From NCBI RefSeq assembly GCF_047314965.1, contig NZ_JBLBVK010000025.1, positions 1 through 12,175 on the forward strand: a DNA stretch of 12,175 bases, given 5' to 3'. The stretch is from JAVJUV01 sp047314965 (lineage in GTDB: Bacteria; Pseudomonadota; Alphaproteobacteria; Rhodobacterales; Rhodobacteraceae). Made by a program: the position numbers and the translations under genes. Shown here piece after piece: positions 6,514 through 12,175 of the stretch. The notes beneath the pieces are model-generated. The model saw nothing but the letters and a program-made list of their open reading frames with translations. It ran no database searches and was not told the origin of the DNA. The number at the start of each line of letters is the position of its first letter. The stretch's first letter is position 1.

Positions 6514-7893
6514 ATGCATTTTAGTCTTCCGAGAGCGTTGGGATATTTTGTCGGCGGGCTATGGACAGGCTGGGGCGGACGCAGGCGAATAGAAGCCAAG
6601 CAACTCCGAAACCTGCGGCGGCTTGTAGAAAAGGCGCGTCGCGACTCTCCTCTGTTCCGCCGGCTTTACGAGGACCTGCCACCGTCGGACCAAATCGAGC
6701 TGGGCGACTTGCCCGTCACCCGCAAACCCGAGCTCATGGATGAGTTCGACGATTGGCTGACCATCCGGTCCCTTCCGCTTCAAAAGGCTCGCGAACATCT
6801 GAGGGACATTGAAAAAGTTGGCGTGCCAATCGACGATGTTGCCGTTTTTCAGACATCCGGGACATCCGGCGAACCTGCCATCATTGTCTTGTCTGAAACG
6901 TTCGTGGAATATGCTTATGGTATCATGCTGGCACGCTTCGAACGGTATCATCGGAAGCTCGTGCGAGACGTCCGTAAGATCGGCGTCAGGGTAACGATCA
7001 CCGGCGGAAACGGTCACTTTGCGGGAAACGGGTTCAACAAACTTGTGCAGCGGTTGAATCCAAAACTGGCGAAGGGGTTTGGAGTGACCTTCGTTGAAGC
7101 CGAGCAGCCGATCGATCAACTCGTTGATAGGCTCAATGCGATTGGGAACGTCGCCTGGATCGTGACTTACCCCAGCATTCTGGCAATCCTAGTCAAAGAA
7201 AAGGAGGCCGGGCGGCTACTGGTCGAGCCTGCGCTCTTTACCACGGGAGGCGAGACACTCACGGCTGACCTTCGCGAGCGGGCCGGGCTAGCCTTCCCCT
7301 CGCTAAAGTACGGCATTGCTGATCCCTATGGCTGCACCGAATGCTTGGCGCTTTCGTTCGAATGCAGCCATGGTCGTAAGCACGTGAACGAGGATTGGGT
7401 CATCCTCGAAGCGGTCGACGAAGCGATGGAGCCTGTCCCAGACGGCACGTTGTCGGCGACCGTGTTGCTTACGGTGCTGGCCAACGAAGTTCAGCCCTTC
7501 ATCCGCTATGATCTAGGCGACTGCGTGCGGTTCGACGAGGATTCCTGCCCATGTGGATCGCCGTTTCGCAGTTTTCGGGTGGAGGGGCGTCAGGCAACAC
7601 TCGTTCGGGTGGGCAAGGTGACGCTGTCGCCCATGGTCTTCGATCTTGAACACGAAAAGGCCCAGCGCATCCAGTTGGTCCAAACTGGCGAGTTAGACTT
7701 CCAAGTGCGTATACAACTGGACGAGGGCGCGGCAGCGGAGCCAGTTTTTCAGAAAGTCATCGAGTCAGTAAAACAGGTGTTTGGCGATAACGGCGTGGAG
7801 GACGTCACAGTGCGAGCGGACGAAGCACCTCCGGAATTCACCGCAAGCGGAAAATTCCACGAAGTTGTGCCTTTGCGAAGCACTGGCTCATGA
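6514..7893 (+). CDS. phenylacetate-CoA ligase/F390-synthetase-like adenylate-forming enzyme
   Basis: A 459-aa protein of the ANL superfamily, PaaK/CapK branch (COG1541). Seen in order: LPVTRKPELMDEFDDW (66-81), the ATP phosphate loop FQTSGTSGEPAI (112-123), GGETL (245-249), the adenine/acid pocket PYGCTE (271-276), an IRYDLGD core (330-336), CPCGSP (345-350), and the C-terminal lysine SGKFHEV (445-451). The family activates a carboxylate as an acyl-adenylate, usually passing it to CoA. The hinge region reads EGRQATLVRVG (357-367) where the family normally has GR-x-DD, so the aspartate that moves the C-terminal lid is not evident; this may be divergence or reduced activity. AAAGGA overlaps the start closely, making the exact start moderate. 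No CoA- or pathway-linked genes adjoin it, so the acid it acts on is unknown. Confidence 0.85.
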   Translation: MHFSLPRALGYFVGGLWTGWGGRRRIEAKQLRNLRRLVEKARRDSPLFRRLYEDLPPSDQIELGDLPVTRKPELMDEFDDWLTIRSLPLQKAREHLRDIEKVGVPIDDVAVFQTSGTSGEPAIIVLSETFVEYAYGIMLARFERYHRKLVRDVRKIGVRVTITGGNGHFAGNGFNKLVQRLNPKLAKGFGVTFVEAEQPIDQLVDRLNAIGNVAWIVTYPSILAILVKEKEAGRLLVEPALFTTGGETLTADLRERAGLAFPSLKYGIADPYGCTECLALSFECSHGRKHVNEDWVILEAVDEAMEPVPDGTLSATVLLTVLANEVQPFIRYDLGDCVRFDEDSCPCGSPFRSFRVEGRQATLVRVGKVTLSPMVFDLEHEKAQRIQLVQTGELDFQVRIQLDEGAAAEPVFQKVIESVKQVFGDNGVEDVTVRADEAPPEFTASGKFHEVVPLRSTGS

Positions 7894-7912
7894 GCATGCC
7901 GTAACCTGGCAA

Positions 7913-8089
7913 TCACGTGCGGGTCTCTGAGTAAGCAAGTTTTTTGCCGCCAATGTACGGAAGGGTCCTTATAGCGAAAGTCCGCGTAGGGCTCGAAGCA
8001 GCCGCTTGCCTGAAACTGCTTAATGACCGCTCCGCGGACAGTCCGGCCCGTGTCGCCACTTCCCCCAGGCTCAGATCATTCGGTTTCAT
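7913..8089 (-). pseudogene. SoxR/MerR-type regulator, truncated after the first helix-turn-helix helix
   Basis: ATG at 8089, with GGAGA just upstream, starts MKPNDLSLGEVATRAGLS, which matches the beginning of MerR-family regulators such as SoxR (LSVGEVARRSGVAVSALHFYE). After about residue 19 the match stops: the expected ALRFYE recognition helix and the rest of the protein, including the C-terminal Cys cluster that would hold the [2Fe-2S] sensor, are missing. The frame limps on to TGA at 7913, 58 codons in all. The break at about 8035 joins intergenic-type DNA. The start faces the SoxR box at 8115-8132, the usual divergent arrangement of soxR and a target gene. The SoxR identity rests on this site plus the short N-terminus, so it is an inference. 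Confidence 0.6.
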
Positions 8090-8110
8090 TCCGTCTCCGG
8101 AAAAAATGGC

Positions 8111-8141
8111 TTGTCCTCAAGTTCACTTGAGGTCCTAGGGT
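8111..8141 (+). promoter_or_regulatory. SoxR-type promoter with 19-bp spacer
   Basis: TTGTCC (8111-8116) and TAGGGT (8136-8141) are spaced by 19 bp, with the SoxR box lying across the spacer. This overlong spacing is the hallmark of MerR-family promoters, where the activator untwists DNA to align the two elements; E. coli soxS has the same geometry. The -10 is weak, as is usual for activator-dependent promoters. It would drive the two genes from 8175, with a predicted start of transcription near 8148. Confidence 0.65.
8115..8132. promoter_or_regulatory. SoxR box (operator)
   Basis: CCTCAAGTTCACTTGAGG has perfect 8-bp arms around a 2-bp centre and differs by one base from the enterobacterial consensus CCTCAAGTTAACTTGAGG. 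In non-enteric proteobacteria SoxR answers redox-cycling compounds and controls a few transport or modification genes. The site lies 26 bases from the start of the truncated regulator and 43 bases from the downstream small gene. Confidence 0.85.
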
Positions 8142-8174
8142 GCCTGCAATCGAACCCCGAATCAAGGAAAACCC

Positions 8175-8354
8175 ATGCTCAGAGATCTCTTCAAACCCCG
8201 CAAGCGCATGTCCCGCGCCCTTCGCGACGAACTCCACGCGCTCTGCCACGCCGTCCAGATCGAAACGCTCAGCCAGTCACGCCACATGCGACGCGACGTC
8301 GGCCTCGACTGTGGGTGCGACCGCAAGGACCGCACGACTCTCTCGAATTTCTGA
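8175..8354 (+). CDS. small Arg/His/Cys-rich protein, DUF1127-like
   Basis: A 59-aa protein, MLRDLFKPRKRMSRALRDEL then a helix with LCHAVQIETLSQSRHMRRDVGLDCGC. The close MRRDVGL resembles the L-x-D-[IM]-G-L core of DUF1127 proteins, so it may be a distant relative; the CxC and an upstream Cys-His make metal or redox chemistry conceivable but unproven. AAGGAAA six bases before the ATG is a good ribosome site. It is the first gene after the SoxR promoter, and its TGA is separated by one base from the next ATG, so the two are almost certainly translated together. A longer frame on another phase (from 8140) overlaps it completely and reads as an artefact. Confidence 0.65.
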   Translation: MLRDLFKPRKRMSRALRDELHALCHAVQIETLSQSRHMRRDVGLDCGCDRKDRTTLSNF

Positions 8355-8355
8355 A

Positions 8356-9033
8356 ATGGAACATTCCATGCCGACATCCACGCTCTTCCGCGCCTCCGGC
8401 GCGTTGTATCTGCTTATCATCGTCACCGGCTTGACAAGCGAATTGGCGCTGCGCGGCCCGCTGATCGGAACGACCCCCGTTGAAACCTCTGCCCTCATCA
8501 TCGATGGCGACTTCCGGCTTCGCCTGTCCATCCTGGCCGACGCGATCATGATTTCTGCCGACGTCGCGCTCGCCATCCTGTTCTTCGGCATGCTGGCCTC
8601 GGCGGGACGTACCCTCGCCACGCTTGCTGCCGCATTTCGACTGATCCAGGCCGCCATTCTGGGCGCGGGTTTGACCACTCTGTACTCGGCACTCATCTGG
8701 ACTTCAGCGGGCCAGCTTGACCTCGCTCACGGTGCGCTTCATCTGCACTCGGCAGGTTACGACCTGGGCCTGATCTTCTTCGGGATCAACAGCGTGATGA
8801 CAGGTCTCCTCCTGATCCGGCATCCGGACTTCCCGACCTCGCTCGGAGGCATGCTGGTGGCAGCGGGCGGAGTCTACCTTGTTGGGAGCTCGCTTCGCGT
8901 CCTCGCGCCAGAGGTCCACATTCTGTTCCAGCCGGCCTACCTGATTACCGTCGTCTCCGAGACCACCTTCGCCGTAATGCTGCTGTCACGCGGCTTTGCC
9001 CGAACCGAACTTGCGCGGCGCCAGGCCGCCTGA
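8356..9033 (+). CDS. DUF4386 family membrane protein
   Basis: A 225-aa integral membrane protein with about six hydrophobic helices (12-30, 57-82, 88-113, 134-154, 163-181, 190-211). The start FRASGALYLLIIVTG, followed by a short exposed loop and RLSILADAIMISADV, is typical of DUF4386 proteins, whose function is not known. The open frame reaches back to 8140, but those codons overlap the 59-aa gene and read as low-complexity Ser/Arg/Thr. I set the start at the ATG at 8356, one base past the upstream stop; 8368 is the alternative. It shares the SoxR promoter, which suggests a role under redox-cycler or antibiotic stress. Confidence 0.82.
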   Translation: MEHSMPTSTLFRASGALYLLIIVTGLTSELALRGPLIGTTPVETSALIIDGDFRLRLSILADAIMISADVALAILFFGMLASAGRTLATLAAAFRLIQAAILGAGLTTLYSALIWTSAGQLDLAHGALHLHSAGYDLGLIFFGINSVMTGLLLIRHPDFPTSLGGMLVAAGGVYLVGSSLRVLAPEVHILFQPAYLITVVSETTFAVMLLSRGFARTELARRQAA

Positions 9034-9074
9034 CGTGCAATGCGTCGGTCCAGCTACCGTCAATAGTGGCAGCG

Positions 9075-9119
9075 TGGTGGGTGATGAGGGATTTGACCCC
9101 CAGACGTCTTCGATGTGAA
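9075..9119 (-). other. tRNA-Val(CAC) 3'-half fragment; candidate attachment-site scar
   Basis: On the minus strand, from 9119 down, a seven-base loop TTCACAT (anticodon CAC, valine) is followed by CGAAG, a five-base variable region ACGTC, a T arm ending GTCAAATCCCTC, ATCACCC and ACCA. Segment lengths (7-5-5-5-7-5-7-4) are exactly those of tRNA positions 32-76, and ATCACCC-ACCA is the acceptor end of alphaproteobacterial tRNA-Val. The 5' half is absent: no GGGTGAT or D arm precedes it, and anticodon-stem pairing fails beyond two or three pairs. T54 is replaced by G and the first T-stem pair is lost, so it is not a functional tRNA. Tyrosine integrases commonly use this half of tRNA genes as attachment site. 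Confidence 0.6.
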
Positions 9120-9511
9120 CAACTCGGTTCGCAGCCAAGTCATTGGAATTTTTGTCAGCGGACCGCTTCTTTTTGAGCGCTTTTTCATGGTCTACTGACC
9201 ACGTTTCAGTTCCCACAGGTTCATTGAACCAGCGAACACTTCGCAGAGTTTTGTTTACGTCGCCAAGCCTTCCTCCAACAGCCCACCCAGAAGTATAGAG
9301 AACACGGTCAGGACCGATAAACGACTCGAACTTCAACGGCAGATTCTACCGACAGCGGACGTTCTACGAAGCAGGCGAATTGACCGAGTTGCGGACACAG
9401 CAGTCGCCAACAGTCCCGATACGGAGGACCTACCTGAGCGACAGCTGTCTAAATTGTTGCTAAGTTCCGAAGGCTGCCCATGTTCCAAGCCCCAGGCACT
9501 GACTAATGAGG
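9120..9511. other. ~390 bp without a supported gene
   Basis: Between the tRNA fragment and the four-cysteine gene, the only long frame (minus, 8986-9336) runs straight through the tRNA fragment, giving the DVWGSNPSSPTT peptide that is a familiar artefact of tRNA sequence. It has no ribosome site or known domain. A GCGGACGTT motif occurs at 9355-9363. The stretch may be remnants of an integrated element. Confidence 0.5.
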
Positions 9512-9844
9512 CTAGTTGGTATTGTCGTCCCATGCGCATCGGTCGAATGACACGTATCGATGCAGGACGCGAGTTCCGCCCGGCGCAGACACAAGGCGCG
9601 AGCATCCCTCCAATTCCTCACTGCTCTCGAAGACAGAGACGACACCACCAGCCTGGCCTGGGCCCGTTGCGCAAAGAACCTCTCCAGTCGTAAGCTGACC
9701 AATCGCCCGCTCACCTCCACGTGCCTCGGCTACAAATAGAAGCGTTTCACTGTCCGCGTTTCTGACACAGACTTCAGCCGCCAAAGTGGGAGCGGCGAAC
9801 AATAAAGAAAGACCCAAGGCCACAGGAAATGAATTGTCTGCCAT
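9512..9844 (-). CDS. small secreted protein with four cysteines
   Basis: A 110-aa protein with a signal peptide: hydrophobic core FPVALGLSLLFAAPT, probable cleavage after TLAA (residues 20-23). The mature ~87 residues have four Cys (26, 58, 81, 103), which suggests two disulfides in the periplasm. The body, EVCVRNADSETLLFVAEARG through GQLTTGEVLCATG to the final FDRCAWD, looks like a compact beta fold. I do not recognise a named family. The start has no strong ribosome site, but it gives a proper signal sequence. The gene is divergent from the cytochrome P460-like gene, with 127 bases between the two starts; a shared control region and related periplasmic jobs are plausible. Confidence 0.7.
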   Translation of the reverse strand: MADNSFPVALGLSLLFAAPTLAAEVCVRNADSETLLFVAEARGGERAIGQLTTGEVLCATGPGQAGGVVSVFESSEELEGCSRLVSAPGGTRVLHRYVSFDRCAWDDNTN

Positions 9845-9971
9845 AGGGCGATGATCCGGGACTGCCGTTCTTTCGCCAAACCACTTCTGCGTGACGGCAT
9901 TGTGAGCAGGCGTGATCCTTGGAGTTTCTTCTTCGTGCTATGGATCAAGACATCACAAAAGGGAGGAAAAC

Positions 9972-10529
9972 ATGTCAAAACTCAGTTCGCTACTCGCCAC
10001 AGGCGCAGCCACCGTGTGTCTTGCCACAGCCTCATTGGCTCAGGATGCACCTGCCGGAACGGACGCTGATGCCGCCTATGCCGACTTGCTCTGGGAGGTC
10101 ATGGTTGAAGCGCGTCTCGCTGGCGACGACATGTTGCATGCGTTTCCCTACGAGGGCGTGGCGCCGCACGGCATGATGCTCGAGACATTCTACACGACAG
10201 CCACCGTGGACGGTCACGAAGGTAGCCTTATCGTAAAGAGAAACTATGGCCCCGAGGGAGTCAGTGTCGATGAGGTCCTGGGCGACCCAGATACGCACCT
10301 TGCCGCGGTCACTGTCATGTTTCAGCGCGAAGCGGGATACGACGAAGAGAACCGCGATTGGTTCTGGGTCAAGTACCTCCCCGACGGCAGTCTCGACAAG
10401 AATCCAGCCGGTATGCGTCTAGCTGGTCGCGTCGGAAAGGGAGCGGACGCCGGTTGCATTGCATGCCATTCTGGGGCTGGGGACATGATGATCTTTACCA
10501 CGACGGCTGCTGTGCCAGGCCTGCGATAA
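9972..10529 (+). CDS. secreted cytochrome P460-like haem protein
   Basis: A 185-aa protein with a signal peptide (cleavage after ASLA, about residue 23) and one c-type haem site, CIACH (162-166), near the C-terminus. The layout, a small beta domain with GSLIVKRNY (84-92), then DWFWVKYLPDGS (129-140) and a late CxxCH, fits the cytochrome P460/cytochrome c'-beta superfamily. Members oxidise hydroxylamine or bind NO; true P460 needs a lysine cross-linked to the haem. K89 is a candidate only; the assignment needs an alignment. GGGAGG six bases before the ATG at 9972 fixes the start; an upstream in-frame ATG at 9912 would add 20 residues and spoil the signal peptide. No nitrogen-cycle genes adjoin it, so a detoxifying role is as likely as metabolism. 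Confidence 0.82.
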   Translation: MSKLSSLLATGAATVCLATASLAQDAPAGTDADAAYADLLWEVMVEARLAGDDMLHAFPYEGVAPHGMMLETFYTTATVDGHEGSLIVKRNYGPEGVSVDEVLGDPDTHLAAVTVMFQREAGYDEENRDWFWVKYLPDGSLDKNPAGMRLAGRVGKGADAGCIACHSGAGDMMIFTTTAAVPGLR

Positions 10530-10559
10530 AGAAAGAGTAGGTTTCGTTCCTCAAGACGC

Positions 10560-10587
10560 TGAGCCCTCGCTGTGTGCTTTGGGCTCA
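10560..10587. terminator. possible hairpin between convergent genes
   Basis: TGAGCCC (10560-10566) and GGGCTCA (10581-10587) form a 7-bp stem with a 14-base loop, 31 bases past the stop of the P460-like gene and before the end of the oppositely oriented membrane gene. There is no T run on either strand, so intrinsic termination is doubtful. Confidence 0.25.
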
Positions 10588-10674
10588 AGGGAGAGACCTG
10601 AGCGATCTTGTAAGACAACCGGCTCCTAGATAGTCCGAGTATGCGCCCAGCGGACGTTGCCGCATCTAGAAACC

Positions 10675-11319
10675 CTACGCGAAGTAAAAGAACAAAGGCA
10701 CCGGAGCGACAGCACAGAGGACAACAGCCAGATATGTCGAGAAGGAATACAGCCGCGACGCACCCGCAAAGAAGGCGAGTCCACCGCCACCGCCAAGGAG
10801 TGAGTTTCCAGGAGTGTTGAGAGCAGCGGCGAGTAGGAGGTGTCTGTAGCGGTGCAGTCTTCGGCCCAATGGCGGCGGGACGATCATCGACAGTTTTTCC
10901 ACGCTGTCATTCGGTGCGGCGTTGTTCATTTCGCTAACAAAGGCCGCGGCCTTTGCCAGTCCTAGCCAATCCAAAAATCGAGCGAGGGCGGTCGCTGGAA
11001 CGAGCCTTGCGATAGCGAATGAGAGGATCAACGCACCGACCATCCCAAGATAGACCAAAGGTGCGGCCTGGCTGCCGAACAGAAGGAGCAACGCAAAACC
11101 GATCTCTGCCCCCGGAACAAATGGAATTGCGGCCAGAACGACAAACACGACAAAAGCCGTCATAACGATCCGGTGGATCATTGGCTCGTTCATAGGGCGC
11201 ATCTCGGGCACGGTGAGTTCTTTCAACACATCTCCCAGAATCCAGCCTCCCAGAAGGAGCAAGCAATAGAAGGCGATGGCCCTTCGCTTTTCCCAGAGAG
11301 CTTTCAAAACCGTGCGCAC
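10675..11319 (-). CDS. VTT/DedA-like membrane protein
   Basis: A 214-aa polytopic protein with helices at about 15-31, 50-69, 74-92, 94-109, 159-178 and 193-213. IPFVPGAEIG (65-74), opening a re-entrant segment, and the glycine-rich NTPGNSLLGGGGGLA (168-182) are reminiscent of the VTT domain of DedA/TVP38 proteins, which move lipids such as undecaprenyl phosphate or phosphatidylethanolamine across the membrane. The resemblance is partial, so the family is tentative. GTG at 11319 is the start, overlapping the end of the upstream gene by 16 bases, so translation is coupled. The gene converges with the P460-like gene across 145 bases. Confidence 0.65.
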   Translation of the reverse strand: MRTVLKALWEKRRAIAFYCLLLLGGWILGDVLKELTVPEMRPMNEPMIHRIVMTAFVVFVVLAAIPFVPGAEIGFALLLLFGSQAAPLVYLGMVGALILSFAIARLVPATALARFLDWLGLAKAAAFVSEMNNAAPNDSVEKLSMIVPPPLGRRLHRYRHLLLAAALNTPGNSLLGGGGGLAFFAGASRLYSFSTYLAVVLCAVAPVPLFFYFA

Positions 11320-11792
11320 ATCGGGTTGCTGTCGGCGTTCATCGACTGCATCTCCTGGCGCATGACCAAAAGCGACACGGTCTTAGTCCTTGACGACTGC
11401 TGGCCGACAAAGGCGATCTCGCGCCTCGACATCCAATACCATCGGCGGCGCTCCCAAGTGATCGAAACATGGATCGAGCCGTCTTCCTTCACCAGCCCCT
11501 TATAGTCGAAACGACCGCGGCTGTCGCTTTCAAGTGTGCCGGTGAAACGGACACCCTCTGCCGTCTCTTCGGCATGGTAGGCTCCGGGAACAAAGCCGCA
11601 GCGGGTGCAGATGTCAGACCAGAAATGGCCTTCGTCGAAGTAGAGGCTGTCTTTAAGGTCGGGGCTTTCAGCCGGTCCGATCATTCCCGAATAGGCACGC
11701 CCGTCTAGCAGGCCCTCCGCGTCCCCTTCGACGGCTCCTGCAATCGAGATAACGAATGCCAATGCCATGTAAGTAGCAATGCGTCCGAACAA
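11304..11792 (-). CDS. secreted protein with a CxxC motif, unknown function
   Basis: A 162-aa protein with an N-terminal hydrophobic segment (MALAFVISIAGAV, residues 9-21) acting as signal peptide or anchor. The core has SLYFDEGHFWSDICTRCGF (49-67), with an exposed CTRC pair, and a beta-rich FTGTLESDSRGRFDYKG and VSITWERRRWYW stretch that looks like a lipocalin-like sandwich. I do not know the family name. The start is uncertain: TTG at 11792 has AAGGAA immediately before it, whereas ATG at 11768 has no site. It forms an overlapping pair with the VTT-like gene and comes six bases after the stop of a tiny ORF, so the order ORF, CxxC protein, membrane protein suggests one transcript and a shared envelope role. 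Confidence 0.72.
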   Translation of the reverse strand: MFGRIATYMALAFVISIAGAVEGDAEGLLDGRAYSGMIGPAESPDLKDSLYFDEGHFWSDICTRCGFVPGAYHAEETAEGVRFTGTLESDSRGRFDYKGLVKEDGSIHVSITWERRRWYWMSRREIAFVGQQSSRTKTVSLLVMRQEMQSMNADSNPMCARF

Positions 11793-11797
11793 TTTCC

Positions 11798-11848
11798 TTA
11801 ACCCTTTCCCTCACAATCGCGACAAGCATATGAAAACGCGTTGGCCAT
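11798..11848 (-). CDS. 16-codon ORF ahead of the envelope pair
   Basis: ATG at 11848, with GGGAGA six bases upstream, opens MANAFSYACRDCEGKG followed by TAA. The CRDC pair and aromatic start recall the beginning of small DUF1059-type proteins, of which it would be a truncated example. Alternatively it is a leader whose translation carries ribosomes to the TTG start five bases after its stop. Both the good ribosome site and the tight spacing argue that it is translated. Confidence 0.35.
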   Translation of the reverse strand: MANAFSYACRDCEGKG

Positions 11849-12032
11849 GTTAGTTCTCCCTACTATTCGATCGGAGGATAACAGATTGGCCATCATTCAC
11901 CGAATCCGACACGGCGAGCGACGATTGGTGAAAGTCGGACACCCCCGGGGAAGGACCTCTTCGGGCTAGGAGCTGCCGATAAGCAGCAAGTTCACAACGC
12001 CTCCTCAGCGGACGGAACTGCCGTTTGACGTA

Positions 12033-12175
12033 TTAAGGTGAGATCAATACCTCTCCCTCAATCTCCATGGCAAAGCCAAGCGGCAATCCCGGCACTCCAA
12101 TCGCGGATCTCGCATGTCGACCTATGGTCGAACCGAATACATCGATGATGAGATCGCTAAATCCATTCACGACAA
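12033..12175 (-). CDS. RidA family protein, C-terminal part
   Basis: Only the last 46 residues lie in the window. VVNGFSDLIIDVFG, then GRHARSAIGVPGLPLGFAME and IEGEVLISP, is the C-terminal half of RidA/YjgF/UK114 trimers. The arginine in ARSAIGV corresponds to the substrate-binding Arg (Arg105 in E. coli RidA) needed for deamination of reactive 2-aminoacrylate imines. Here the G-x-P-G-LPLG stretch resembles the more divergent RidA subfamilies rather than archetypal RidA, so the substrate is open. About 185 bases without a gene separate it from the downstream small ORF. Confidence 0.88.
   Translation of the reverse strand, partial: VVNGFSDLIIDVFGSTIGRHARSAIGVPGLPLGFAMEIEGEVLISP

Noticed and set aside
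8140..8355. N-terminal extension of the DUF4386 protein
   Set aside because: Reads as Ser/Arg/Thr low complexity and overlaps the 59-aa gene, which has its own ribosome site and a stop one base before the 8356 start.
9044..9076. Hairpin GCTACC...GGCAGC next to the tRNA fragment as a tRNA terminator
   Set aside because: Six-bp stem with a mismatch and no T run; could be chance.
8986..9336. 116-aa minus-strand ORF
   Set aside because: Runs through the tRNA fragment (giving the WGSNPSSPT artefact) and into the end of the DUF4386 gene; no ribosome site or domain.

Overview
The window looks like accessory chromosome of a Rhodobacterales (roseobacter-type) alphaproteobacterium. This rests on the moderate-to-high GC, the DUF1127-type small proteins, a SARP-type regulator, an F390-synthetase-like ligase and a cytochrome P460-like protein. 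Family resemblance, not a database search, supports this placement. Intact metabolic and membrane genes are mixed with many broken genes, so the window reads as a recombination-prone, decaying stretch.

Layout. Positions 1-580 hold mobile-DNA debris: the 3' end of an IS3-family transposase, a doubtful small ORF, and the last ~38 codons of a phage terminase large subunit. At 714-1265 is a gamma-glutamylcyclotransferase-fold protein, followed by ~600 bases without a credible gene. Positions 1860-3074 (minus) encode an MFS transporter and 3325-3543 (minus) a DUF1127 small protein. Divergent from the latter is the N-terminal part of a SARP-type regulator. It is cut at about 4014 by the left end of an IS3-family element, whose orfA is itself cut at about 4171 and joined to the C-terminal half of a medium-chain dehydrogenase. 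An intact, different dehydrogenase (4715-5668, minus) faces that fragment. A four-helix membrane protein (5814-6248, minus) is divergent from a phenylacetate-CoA ligase/F390-synthetase-like adenylating enzyme (6514-7893).

Positions 7913-9033 form the most informative regulatory unit. A near-consensus SoxR box with a 19-bp spacer promoter lies between the start of a truncated soxR-like gene (minus) and a tightly coupled pair on the plus strand: a 59-aa DUF1127-like protein and a DUF4386 membrane protein. The operator survives although the adjacent regulator is broken. At 9075-9119 (minus) a 45-base segment matches the 3' half of tRNA-Val(CAC), from anticodon loop to CCA, and is a candidate attachment-site scar. 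To its right are a secreted four-cysteine protein (minus), divergent from a secreted cytochrome P460-like protein (plus). Then, all on the minus strand, come an overlapping pair (secreted CxxC protein and VTT-like membrane protein), a 16-codon ORF directly upstream of that pair, and the C-terminus of a RidA-family protein running off the right edge.

No CRISPR array, complete RNA gene or complete insertion sequence was seen. I found no clear multi-gene defence or biosynthetic system. The strongest leads are the SoxR-box unit, the tRNA-derived scar and the nested SARP/IS/dehydrogenase junctions.
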